A stretch of 64,000 nt of DNA. Source: Macrothele yani (lineage: Eukaryota > Arthropoda > Arachnida > Araneae > Macrothelidae). Positions 31,280 through 42,691 of the stretch are shown here, piece after piece. The notes beneath the pieces were generated by a model, which was not told the origin of the DNA, ran no database searches, and worked only from the letters and a program-made list of their open reading frames with translations. The position numbers were made by a program, and so were the translations under genes. The stretch's first letter is position 1. Every line of letters starts with the position of its first letter. The stretch spans positions 113,335,072 to 113,399,071 of the forward strand of contig CM076999.1 in the NCBI GenBank assembly GCA_039090855.1. The letters are read 5' to 3'.

Positions 31280-32800
31280 CAGAAATTGTCTCCGTGGACG
31301 TGGTAATTGTCTCAGTGGACGTGCTAATTGATAAGAAATTGTCTCAGTGGACGTGCTAATTGATAACAAATTGTCTCAGTGGACGTGCTAATTCATAAGA
31401 AATTGTCTCAGTGGACGTGCTAATTGATAACAAATTGTCTCTAATCGTCTCAGTGGACGTGGTAATACCATTCTGCGACGATTCCTCAACGGACCTTATT
31501 CACCTCGCATTGCATCATAGGAGAGCTTTGCATCAGTGGACAAATTGAGCTTTGCGTCAGTGGACATCATGGGAGAGCTTTACATCAGTGGACAAATTGA
31601 TCTTTGCGTCAGTGGACACCATAAGAGAGCTTTGCATCAGTGGACAAATTGATCTTTGCGTCAGTGGACATCATGGGAGAGCTTTGCATCTGTGGACAAA
31701 TTGAGCTTTGCGTCAGTGGACATCATGGGAGAGCTTTGCATCAGTGGACAAATTGAGCTTTGCGTCAGTGAACATCATGGGAGAGCTTTGCATCAGTGGA
31801 CAAATTGAGCTTTGCGTCAGTGGACATCATGGGAGAGCTTTGCATCAGTGGACAAATTGAGCTTTGCGTCAGTGAACATCATGGGAGAGCTTTGCATCAG
31901 TGGACAAATTGAGCTTTGTGTCAGTGGACATCATGGGAGAGCTTTGCATCAGTGGACAAATTGAGCTTTGCGTCAGTGGACATCATGGGAGAGCTTTGCA
32001 TCAGTGGACAAATTGAGCTTTGCGTCAGTGGACATCATGGGAGAGCTTTGCATCAGTGGACAAATTGAGCTTTGCGTCAGTGAACATCATGGGAGAGCTT
32101 TGCATCAGTGGACAAATTGAGCTTTGTGTCAGTGGACATCATGGGAGAGCTTTGCATCAGTGGATAAATTGAGCTTTGCGTCAGTGAACATCATGGGAGA
32201 GCTTTGCATCAATGGACAAATTGAGCTTTGTGTCAGTGGACATCATGGGAGAGCTTTGCATCAGTGGACAAATTGATCTTTGCTTCAGTGGACATCATGG
32301 GGAGAGCTTTGCATCAGTGGACAAATTGATCTTTGCGTCAGTGGACAAATTGATCTTTGCGTCAGTGGACATCATGGGAGAGCTTTGCATCAGTGGACAA
32401 ATTGAGCTTTGCGTCAGTGGACATCTTGGGAGAGCTTTGAATCAGTGGACAAATTGAGCTTTGCGTCAGTGGACATCATGGCAGAGCTTTTCATCAGTGG
32501 ACAAATTGATCTTTGCGTCAGTGGACATCATGGGAGAGCTTTGCATCAGTGGACAAATTGAGCTTTGCGTCAGTGGACACAATGGGAGAGCTTTGCATCA
32601 GTAGATAATTGTGGACAAATTGCATCAGTGAACAAATTGTCGCAGTGGACGTGGTAATTGTCTCAAAATTGTCTCAGTGGACGTGAGATTTCGAAATTGT
32701 CTCAGTGAATGTGGTAATTTTGGACGTGGTAATTGATATGAAATTGTCTCAGTGGACTTGGTAATTGTCGCTAATTGTCTCAGTGGACGTGGTGATACCA
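31280..32800. repeat. 52-bp tandem array with diverged flanks
   Basis: The core (about 31515-32620) repeats GAGCTTTGCATCAGTGGACA then AATTGAGCTTTGCGTCAGTG and GACATCATGGGA with 52-base spacing; the unit is itself a diverged dimer of GAGCTTTGCrTCAGTGGACA. The flanks (31290-31470 and 32630-32800) are a different but related repeat, ATTGTCTCAGTGGACGTGGT. Sequence around 32805-32950 contains GCATTGCATCATGGGAGAGC in non-repeated context, a likely source of the unit. The 81-codon frame at 32212-32457 is an artefact. Confidence 0.92.
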
Positions 32801-33044
32801 TCCTGGGACGATTCCTCAACGGACATTATTCACCTCGCATTGCATAATGGGAGAGCTTCCCTGTGGCTGCGGACCTGCAATAGATTCCTCAACGAACCTT
32901 ATTCACTTCACATTGCATCATGGGAGAGCTTCCCTGTGGCTACTGCCCTGCTATATTTTGTTTACATGTGTTTTCCCATTGCTAAACAAGGCGTTACGTT
33001 GTAAGGGTTAAGGAAAATGCGATTTTTTAAAATTTGTTAACGAC

Positions 33045-33250
33045 ATGTGTAACCTTTTCTCATCGTATGGTTGTGCTAACAAGTCGTGTCACCTAAAATG
33101 TACAGAGGAAAAATAACTTTTCATAAGTTTCCTCTGAAAAGGCCGAAACTGTTAAAGGTAATGGTTGAGTAATATGAAGCGTGAAGATTTTCATCCCTAC
33201 AGAAAATATTCTGCCCACTTTAACGAGGAAACTCTTGAATTCAATGTGCC
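33045..33250 (+). pseudogene. THAP-domain relic
   Basis: From ATG 33045 the frame reads MCNLFSSYGCANKSCHLKC. One base missing then shifts to ITFHKFPLKRPKLLK, and one extra base shifts to WLSNMKREDFHPYRKYSAHF and NEETLEFNVP. The order and spacing are those of a THAP (C2CH) domain. Of the zinc ligands, the second Cys and the His are present, while the first and third Cys appear as Phe and Tyr. It is therefore a dead copy of a THAP protein or of a second P-like transposon, on the opposite strand to the one at 27-29 kb. Confidence 0.65.
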
Positions 33251-33419
33251 GTGAGGGAGAAATGCTTGATTAAAAGTTTCACCATGACTAAAGGCGATGT
33301 TGTCCTGCATCTCTTTGAAATAAACATCGAACACAAAATATAAATTGGCCAACAGTAGTAGGTAATCTAATAATGATAACATTGAATCAGCAGCCATGTT
33401 GGTCAGCAAAAATCCACTT

Positions 33420-34256
33420 CTGACGTCACATGAATAAGGTCCATTGTTACATCGTAGGACAGATCTTTAGCGAAACGATACTCTAGAATCTTCACGATAT
33501 CCAAAGCAATATGAGCTTTATGGAACCACGTCCCAACGGTATGGGAACGCAGTTCATTCTTCCCTGAAAGGTGCTACTCCAGACTCCTGAAATGTCCAAA
33601 CCGATGAGACACATCCACTCTAAGAATCATTGTGTTACCCTCTGAAGTTCTTCTTGTAGTAAGCAGCATACCTTGGCATTCACAATAGGAAACACATGTA
33701 GCCACATGCCTGAAAATTTCATTAAAGAATCTCTTCCAATTCCACATCTTCGAAAATAACTTCCTGTTTCCGAAAATACCGGGTGTACCCATGGGTAAAT
33801 CGATGCAAGAGAGCAGAGACCTGTAACGAGACTAAAATACAACAAAAAGGCACTAAATAAAAATCAATCCGCAAAATCTGGAGTTTTCCGAAACAGCCCT
33901 CAAACAAACGTCCGCTCGCCTCAGAGAAAAAATCCAAACTGGACACCACACGTTCAGCAAACCAAGCTGAACTGGATCTTACCAGGCTGTAACATTAAGC
34001 AAAAACAGCGAGGGCAAAAAATATGAGTTGGGACGCAGCGCCATCTGTTGACATAGTTCGCATAAACAATCTGATTCCGTATCATTATTTACATTTGAGA
34101 TTTTATTTATATCCACTTTCACGTGAACAAATGAATATTTACATTCTGAATTCGTAGTACTTGGGAAAAATAATTTTTCTGTAGGAACTGGTGTAATTGA
34201 TGTGTAAATCTCATTTCTCCTTTATTCTTCAACGATCTAGGGCTGACATTTTGGTA
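33420..34256. other. Unassigned stretch
   Basis: Several overlapping 70-75 codon minus-strand frames (33574-33949) give no known domain. It could be further THAP-element sequence, but no motif supports that. Confidence 0.35.
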
Positions 34257-34586
34257 AATGTGTAGATCAGCGTCTTAAATTATTTCGTTGGAAAAATGTT
34301 AGTACCTAGAAAAAGTGCAACGTGCAGATTTTAGAATCTGGAAATTAAGGGCAAATGGTGCAGAAATTTCCTGTTTTAAATGTCTCTTGAAGATGTTCAT
34401 CGTTATATTCACGGCATCGCACTTACACGTAAATATTACGATAAAAATCTTTAAAAGACATTTGAAAAAGGACATTTCTGCACCATTTGCCATTAATTTC
34501 CATAATCTGAAATCTGCACGTCGCACTTTTTCCAGGTACTAATATTTTTCTGACGAACTAATTTAAAACGAAAATCTACACACTTA
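34257..34586. mobile_element. Foldback MITE, 330 bp
   Basis: Arms of about 150 bases are inverted: AGTGCAACGTGCAGATTTTA at left and its counterpart TGAAATCTGCACGTCGCACT at right; GGCAAATGGTGCAGAAAT on both. As a result the two strands encode nearly the same 75-residue frame (34299-34526 - and 34315-34542 +), which is a symmetry effect. Confidence 0.88.
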
Positions 34587-35676
34587 CGTACTATTTTACT
34601 TAATATCAGTTTATATAGCAGAGTTTTTTTTTCTAAAATTGAATTAAGTACGTAATTATCAGAATGAAAATGCTTGCCACAAACAATAGTTGACGGAGAC
34701 TAGTCATCCTGACGAGATATTGCTTTCAGCAACAGTTGCTTTAGGTTCTGATCTGAGGGGAACTCGTGGAATTAAAATCCCACGGTTTTCTTCTCAGAAA
34801 ATGTGCACATCGGCACACAACAGTAAACCATTTTGAAAGTTGGTTACATTTTGTTGTGAAAACATCAGTTTGGTTTTAAAACTGTAAGGTTTTTTTTTTA
34901 AAGGAAACGCAAGAAAAAACGACGGACATACACAATCCAGCAATTAATACAACGTGAAAACAGTTGTGTATACCTTGGGACGCAGCGCCATCTAACGGCG
35001 AAAATCGTCCCTAACGCCCATTGGCAATCACCAAAGTCTATTGTCTTCAACGTTAATGTTATAGCCTGGTCTTCATCCAGTTCAGCCTTGAGCAAACACA
35101 CTGAAACGAAGAGCTCTAAACCCAACTAAAGGAAAGAGCGGACATGCTGCCATCTATCGGCCTGTAATCACAATAAGTAAAAATAATTAACGGAGAGCGA
35201 GCCGCAGTTGGAAGTATTGTCACATACAGGGCCGGCTTCATGGGTGTGCGATCTGTGCAGTCACACAGAGCCCCACGCCCACGTTTGTATGATGTTTTTG
35301 AATTTTTCGTAATTTTTTTTCTTGTATTAATAATAAATGACACTTAACGATGTAAAAAGGGCATTTTTAAAATTTTTACATTATTGCACTTTATTGCCTT
35401 AGTGAACAGAATTCAGGTATCTTTAAGATGACTATACGTACCGTTTTTTTCATATTTTCCGGCCGTCCCGTCGTTTTAATAAAAATTTCAATTTTGTCCC
35501 GTTTTTAATAAAAACTATAAATATACTTGTATATTGGTCAAGCACATTTTTTTTCTGAAATGATCAAAAACGCCCGAAAACATTTCTGTATCTGATAGAT
35601 GGGTACAAGTGCTTTCTGAAATGAACGAAAAACACCTAGACTTTCAGGATTTTTGTAATATTGTAGAGTTTATTCT

Positions 35677-35928
35677 CTTCCAGGAAGTACAGCACCTGCT
35701 GAGAGAATATTTTCTGTTATGAACGGTATGTAGCCAAAGCAGAAATCTAGGTTAAGTGTTGAGACAATGAGAGTTATGTTAGTTGTAAGACAAAATTGTG
35801 TCATGGAGTGAGAGAAGTTTTATGATAAGGTATTGAAAGACCGAAGTTTGCTGCGTAAGATTACTTCATCGGAGAAATATCCATGGTACGATCGTGGTGA
35901 AATACAGTCCCCCGCTAAGTGTACCTAA
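35677..35928 (+). pseudogene. hAT transposase C-terminal dimerisation region
   Basis: One frame reads LPGSTAPAERIFSVMNGM, stop, PKQKSRLSVETMRVMLVVRQ, stop, then KFYDKVLKDRSLLRKITSSE and KYPWYDRG. This is the hATC domain ('lp.sta.aERiFS.mn...t..R.rLs.et...ml.vk.N'). Two in-frame stops (TAG, TGA) leave no function. The catalytic domain is not recognisable upstream. Confidence 0.85.
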
Positions 35929-36827
35929 ATTTTTGTATGGGTTCTGTCACTGTTAACTGAAGCATGGTAAGTTCAATATGTTTAAGTAAGAAAACTTTTT
36001 TTATCGTCTTACCTTTTTTGTCCTGTTTTTGTCATCTCAATGTCTCGTTTTAGTCTCAAAGAAATATGGTCACGCTAAGAATCTTGGGCCTATCGGGATG
36101 ATTCACCGTATCACCGAGAGAGAATTCGCATTAATGTCACCCAGATCTCTCTGGAACGCTGACGTCACAGCTACGTCTGCAATCTGCCGCAATCACACGC
36201 GGTCAGTTTTTCGCGTGAATGGGTGGCGAATCTCTGGCTGATGGTTTATGAATAAAAAAGTGAAAAACGTATCCTTGCGAATTTTTTATGAAACTGGCAG
36301 AAATTTTAATTACAACACTATAACTGACAGATCGATTGCACCTGACGACGGCGAGTGATGGCGAATTGATAAACAGTAACATAACGCCGATTCGGGATTA
36401 TCAACACACACTAACTAGACCACTGCCACTGGTTCCCAGAGACTCCTACAAGCAAGCCGCGGATCAGTAAAATTTCACAAATTGCTTCGCGGATCGACCG
36501 GCACGAAGTTGCTTTTATGTATAAGACGTTTGTGCAAACATGTGTTTACTGGTCAAATTCGGAAATCTCCACCATTTCTCAAGTTTTCCTCCGTTTCCGC
36601 GGACTGGCGGAAATCTCGTGACGGACCGGTGGTGTTTGGGAAACCTGCAGCAGACTGCTATCGCACTCACCTCATTTGAGCTACAAAGCTGAAACCTCCC
36701 ACTAAAACAAATTACAATGAACTGTAGAACGTGGTCAGCAAAATATTTTTTCTTCCTAGAAGTAAAGAAACAGAGTGATAAGGTAACAGTTGTCTGAAAA
36801 TTGCATTACTCGTTTAGTATTGTACGG

Positions 36828-37497
36828 AACCTCAATATTTCAACCATGGATAATTGAAAATTACGTCTTTAGAACCTCAATATTTCAACCATGAATAATT
36901 GAAAATTACATCTTTAGAACCTCAATATTTCAACCATGGATAATTGAAAATTACATCTTTAGAACCTCAATATTTCAACCATGGATAATTGAAAATTACA
37001 TCTTTAGAACCTCAATATTTCAACCATGAATAATCGAAAATTACATCTTTAGAATCTCAATATTTCAACCATGAATAATTGAAAATTACATCTTTAGAAC
37101 CACAATATTTCAACCATGGATAATTGAAAATTACATCTTTAGAACCTCAATATTTCAACCATGAATAATTGAAAATTACATCTTTAGAACCTCAATATTT
37201 CAACCATGGATAATTGAAAATTACATCTTTAGAACCTCAATATTTCAACCATGAATAATTGAAAATTACATCTTTAGAACCTCAATATTTCAACCATGGA
37301 TAATTGAAAATTACATCTTTAGAACCTCAATATTTCAACCATGAATAATTGAAAATTACATCTTTAGAACCTCAATATTTCAACCATGAATAATTGAAAA
37401 TTACATCTTTAGAACCTCAATATTTCAACCATGGATAATTGAAAATTACATCTTTAGAACCTCAATATTTCAACCATGGATAATTGAAAATTACATT
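36828..37497. repeat. 45-bp minisatellite, 15 copies, inside the hAT element
   Basis: AACCTCAATATTTCAACCAT then GGATAATTGAAAATTACATC and TTTAG, spaced exactly 45 bases from 36828 to 37458. Units differ mainly at one position (ATGGATA or ATGAATA), in a partly alternating order. Confidence 0.96.
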
Positions 37498-38784
37498 TCC
37501 TATGATCCTATCTTATTTGTTTAAACGTTAGTTATTTTTTAAATTTTGGATAAATTACATTAATTTTTGTCATCAGCCCGCATTTCGATGAGGTGTGGGA
37601 ATTATATTTTGTCGCTTCAATTCAATCAACTTCAATTTGATCTGGCAATGTAAATTATTATAACGTAATTTTAAAATATATCTTTTTATTTTTTAAAGAG
37701 TAATAATAACAGCTTATTATAACTCATGAATAAATAATAACATCCCTTAGTACCACCATGCTTTATTAAGCTTCATGCGAAAATGAAAAAATGCGGTTTC
37801 TCTACCTGACCCCGACTTTTCTGCAAAAACGTTCCAACGTCCAAGTTCATTTAGTAGAAGTAGAACTCGCTGGAGAAAGTGTCCCGCATTTTCTTTTATT
37901 TTATTTTTATTTTATTTTATTTTAATTTTTCTTTGCCACACTACACCATTCACCACACAAACAAATCACAGATACAACTTCTGTGCCTAAAAAACATGCA
38001 AATACAAATATTATACAATAATATTATACATATATTGAAAAGTATAAATGAAGTAATAGGAAATACAAAAACACGTACGATAACATGAATAAATTTCTTT
38101 TTAGTTTTAGTTAAAGTAAATTGAAGCACCACAACAGGTTCTTAAACAAATCAGTGAGGTGCACTGTGATTGTGGTAAGGGAACCAGGAAAAAGGCTTAG
38201 CACCGAGCCCCGCAAATTATGCAGCCGGCCCTGGCCACATATCAACTGTGAAAGTCATTGAGTGACCCGCTGAACATCTTGAAGTTGGAAAAAATATTTT
38301 TTTTTTTTTGGCGTTCACACCATGAAATAAACAAAGCCTTTTTGCTACCAATTTTATCGAAATATCTCTTCCATTAAAGAACCGTAATCCAGCAAATGGG
38401 CTGAGCTCAAACCAACGGAAGAGCTAACGTGCTGCCATCTATTGGCAAATCTGCAATCACAATGATTTACCATTATTCGCGGAGAGCGAGTCCGGTTGGA
38501 AGTATATCCCAAAATTGATACACAGGACGCAGTGTTTTTGATCTCAGTTATTGCAATTGCTGTAGCACCTAGAACTTTTTTTAATTAGAAAAAATATTAG
38601 GTAACCAGTTTCTTTTTCATTTTTGTTCTTTAATCTCTCTCCATGCACATTTTTCCTGTTTCTTTTTCATATTCAGATATTATCTTCTCCAGTAGCCATC
38701 TACAGATCTATTGTAAAACACGTCTGTCGCTGACACTTCTTACTAGACATCAAAATTTTACCGCTCGGTGTCTCTGTAGAATTT

Positions 38785-39765
38785 ATGTCATCATCATCAT
38801 CATCATCATCATCATCGTCAACCATTATCAATCCACAGATGGACGAAGGTCTCCCCAAGTTTCCTCCACAACGGTCTGTCTTGTGCCAGTCTCCTCCATG
38901 TCACTCCTGCATACTTCCGAATTTCATCCACCCATCTCCCATGTGGTCTTCTTCTGGGTCTTTTCCTGTCCCTTGGAATCCAATCAAAAATTTCAGCTGT
39001 CCATCGATGGTCTGTCCTTCTGGCGGTATGTCCAGCCCATTGCCATTTCAGGGATTTAAATCTGATCATGATGTCTTCCACTCTTGTCATTTTTCGGATC
39101 CACGTGTTCCTCTTCTTATCTCTCCTGGTTACACCAAGCATGCACCTCTCCATGCTGCTTTGAGTTGTCTGCAGCCTTTGTATGTCTCTTTTAGTTAAGG
39201 TCCACGTCTCTGCACCATACGTAAGCACTGGAAGGATGCATTGATCAAACACTTTTCTTTTAAGACATAATGGCATATTGCTCTTGAAAATTATACTGTT
39301 TCTTCCAAAAGCTCTCCAGGCAAGTTTTGTACACCGATTAATTTCTTCATCAATGTGACCCTCACTTGATATCTGCTGTCCAAGATAAACGTACGTGTAT
39401 GTTATCTCCAGCTTTTCTCCATCAATCCATAAATCTTCATTTCTTGTAAAAGCATTGAACATCACTTTTGTCTTCTGAAAGTTCATTTTTAATCCCACTT
39501 CTTTACTCTTGTCAGCAAGTTTCTGGATCATACTCTGCAGCTCTGATGGGGTAGTTGCAAAAATGACTACGTCATCAGCAAAACGAAGGTGGGTTAGATA
39601 ATCTCCATTAATCTTTATCCCCTTGTTTTTCCAATTCAGGGATTGAAAGATATTTTCCAATGTGGCATTAAAGAGATTAGGAGATATGGTGTCACCTTAT
39701 CTCACTCCCTTTCCAATTTTTATGTGTGCTGTATTTTCAAACAGCCGAATCTTTGCAATCCCGGA
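38785..39765 (-). mobile_element. RTE-type LINE, 3' end (copy 3)
   Basis: A 280-codon minus-strand frame (39660-38818) runs from MENIFQSLNWKNKGIKINGD through the RT active site HLRFADDVVIFATTPSEL to the C-terminus GRWVDEIRKYAGVTWRRLAQ. A CAT repeat (38788-38815) is the 3' tail. It is 5'-truncated within the RT domain and is the longest uninterrupted 3' half of this family in the window, complementing the 5' half at 61.6-64 kb. Confidence 0.92.
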
Positions 39766-40140
39766 ATTTATGTACTAGTCAGAAAATCTTACCTTATTCA
39801 GAACTGTACAAATGCAACAGATAACGTGAATGTTTCAAAACGAGCTTATGAGGAAACCGAGGAACGAATTTTCCGCAAGAATTAAGAACAAAATTATACT
39901 TAAAAATCGCCCATTAAATCGGAAAATATCAAAGAGCGAACGAACTCGACTCAGAAGCGTTTCCCCGGAAACAAATTGTTCTCTAAACCGGAAGAGTCAC
40001 CGACCGAAACGATCTAAAAGATCCGACTCAGAATAGATTCCCCAGACACACATCATTCTGTAAACCAAAAGAATCAAAGGACTGAATCGTTGCGAATGAA
40101 TATTTTTAGTGAGTCGAATCCAAAGAATCGGTTTGCCCAC
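39766..40140. other. Short repeat-like stretch with two diverged tandem units
   Basis: GACTCAGAAGCGTTTCCCCG... (39949) and GACTCAGAATAGATTCCCCA... (40024) are two units of about 75 bases. The end CGGTTTGCCCACCTCT resembles a transposon terminus, but no partner was found. Confidence 0.4.
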
Positions 40141-41040
40141 CTCTAATTGAAATAGGTGTGGTACGGGGACTTATCATCATTCAGGATTACAATTCCCGAA
40201 ACCACAGAACTTTCCCCACAGTTCCTTGCCTTCGTATAAAACCCCCAAATTAAGAGGGCTGGAAGAGGGACGCACGACGCCTCCACCACATACACCAAAT
40301 TTTTTTGCCACGCAACATCTTCACATTGTTCACCAAGTCGCAAATACACACCTGGACTTGGCTCACTGATGATTACACACACTACCCGAAACCCTCACCA
40401 TGGTCCAACAGGCAACACCAATCAAAACCCCGAGTCATTCAGTTCCGTTGAAGAACTCGAACGGACTCGCAAACAAATTGGCGGCGAGGTCAGCTAGAAC
40501 GACGGGTGTGACCCGAAGGTAAACCCGGTACGTGCATGTATGATGACAAAATCCCTTTAAGAGGTGACCAAATGACAGCGGCACGGACGTGAGGCTGTCA
40601 GAGAGGACGCCGGGTCAACGGGTGCACCAAGACACTAACACGACCCGCGGCTGGCGCCCCCCCCCGGCTCACATCCACACAGAACGGACACACCACAAGC
40701 ATCAGATACACAACCCCCTCTCTACATTCACCCTCCATTCACACCACACGCACACACACAGACACAAAAAGGAGAGACTGAACACAAAAACTCACACCAC
40801 CCCGACTCGCACAGCCTCCTACCGTCTTGGTCAGCGGCTCGCACCGCCAACCTCGACCGGAGACAAGACAAAATAAACTACCGATCAGGGAATCGGAGGC
40901 TAACTTCTTCACCCATCATCAAAACAACAAGCAGAAGTTTCAAAAACATAACACTAGAAAAAGCCCCCAAACCCCGGGGACAACCCTCGGGCGTCAAGGG
41001 CCGAAACTAATGGGGTTAGTTACCCCAGTGAAAGGTGTAG

Positions 41041-42691
41041 TTGTTCTTGGTCCCGGTAACAAGGCCAATGCCACCACCGATACACTGTTGGGAAACCCTG
41101 CTGTCGGCCTATTTATCGCCTGCTTTCAGTGTCCTAATTCGTGCTTTCAGTGGCTCAACTCAGTTTACCAAGCCGCTACCAGCAATCAGCACTGTGTCGT
41201 ATCCTTCCGCTGCCAACTCTACGTCTTTCACTTACTCCAAAGTGACCTCCGAAGCGAGAGTTCTTTCCAAGTTTATTGCTCCCGTTTTTCCTGAATCTTA
41301 CGTCAGTGTTGAGGGTAGTTCTGCCACCATCGATATCCCAGAGGATTCCCCAGCCGGGAAACAATTTTTCTCCACAATGGATTTCGGTGTCTGTTTTGAT
41401 GCATTACCAGACACGAAACTCAAGGAATATAGTATTGCCCTAAAAAAGATGCTTCCTACAGGAGCTTCTATCACTCATATGGCTCGAAAGCCACGGGCCG
41501 TATTAGTGTATTTTGCCCGTAAAGAACATGCAGACCTTGTGATGACTGCTCGCTTATCCATCAAAGATGTGCATCTTCTGGCTGAACCTGTGGCGCAGCG
41601 ACCTATCCAGGTCACTTTCCACCCAGTCCCGCCTGAAGTCTCAGATGTCGCTCTATGCACTTTACTCAGCAAATTTGGCCGAGTGGTTGGACCAATAACG
41701 ACCCTTTCGGCGGCGCCCAGAGATCCCGATGACAAATCCATTTTAGGTTTCGTCGAAGTGCCCGTGTCATATTTCCGTCGGACGATCATCTGCTTGCGTG
41801 CCCGAATATCCTAATCGTACGGTGTGGCCAGCAACGTCGGAGAATCGACGTCATTACCTCCTTGAACTGCACGCTTTGCCATGGCGAAAACCATCTTCGC
41901 GTTCACTGCCCACATCAAGTTCCACCGACTCCGACTGGCGCTCCTACAGGTACTGTTCCTACCTCGAAACGTACTACACCATCTACTTCAGCACAGCAGG
42001 TCTCGGAGCCAAGATATGATGAAAAAGTTCGCTTACAGACGTCGGTCGACGCAACGCTCCCACAGCCGCTTCCTCTTTTTCACTAGAGGACTTTTCTACA
42101 ATTGCCTCCTCACTCACGCAACGTCGTCGCTCCACCACTGAGTCCCTTTCAGAAGGTTTACAACCAGCTATTACCACTGGAACCTCCGAAACAGCTGATG
42201 TGGAGTCCGTTGGTCCAGAGACACAGTGTGAGGATGAGACGACCGAGCTTCCACTGAAGCGCCGCGGCTCTGGCAGCAGCAGGCGAGTAGCGAAGAAGCA
42301 AAACTCTACTTCACCTCGTTCAACCTCCCACTCCAGCAGTTATCCTCGACACACCTTGCCAGCCGAAGTCTCCTTTCCCACGGTCGAAGAGTTCGCTGCA
42401 TTTCTCCAGACAGCCAATATACCTCCCGTACCACTCTCATACATTGATCTCCATACATACTTAACGAATCCGACAAGCTACGCAATAGCGCGTGCCTTAG
42501 CAGTCAAGAATCCATGGCTTCGCCAACTTGTGCCGGAGCAGATCTTCAATGTGTCGCATTTCTGCCGCCAGAATGTTCCCACCCATCCGTGGGCACAAAT
42601 CTTCTATAATCGTCTCAAGTCTTTTCCTCCAGCTCTGAAAGATCTTCAGCTAGAGGCAAGGAACCCCACAATTCAAGATCGTGTCACTTAA
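41041..42691 (+). pseudogene. LINE ORF1 (nucleic-acid-binding protein), frameshifted
   Basis: The first frame (41041-41814) has a region from FGVCFDALPDTKLKEYSIAL to VTFHPVPPEVSDVALCTLLS, which looks like an RRM-like or ORF1-type fold. Then a frame change leads to a CCHC knuckle CTLCHGENHLRVHC (C-x2-C-x4-H-x4-C) at about 41865, and after another change a final frame (42200-42691) with a basic segment (LKRRGSGSSRRVAKK). Such proteins coat the element RNA. It overlaps the beginning of ORF2 by about 10 bases. Confidence 0.65.

Larger units (their letters stand above)
35227..38233 (+). mobile_element. hAT transposon relic (3.0 kb)
   Basis: Left end CAGGGCCGGCTTCATG and right end (complement) CAGGGCCGGCTGCATA are typical hAT termini. 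The 8 bases outside are GTCACATA (left) and GCCACATA (right), a one-mismatch 8-bp target duplication. The interior holds a C-terminal hAT dimerisation domain at 35677-35928 and a 45-bp minisatellite at 36828-37497. The rest (35930-36820 and 37500-38230) has no recognisable coding motif; 37880-37935 is TTTTA-rich. Confidence 0.82.

Noticed and set aside
36828..37497. CRISPR-like or regulatory array of 45-bp units
   Set aside because: No spacers; simple minisatellite within a hAT element.
38785..39198. Serine-rich 137-codon frame on the plus strand
   Set aside because: Antisense shadow of the RTE reverse transcriptase and its CAT repeat tail.
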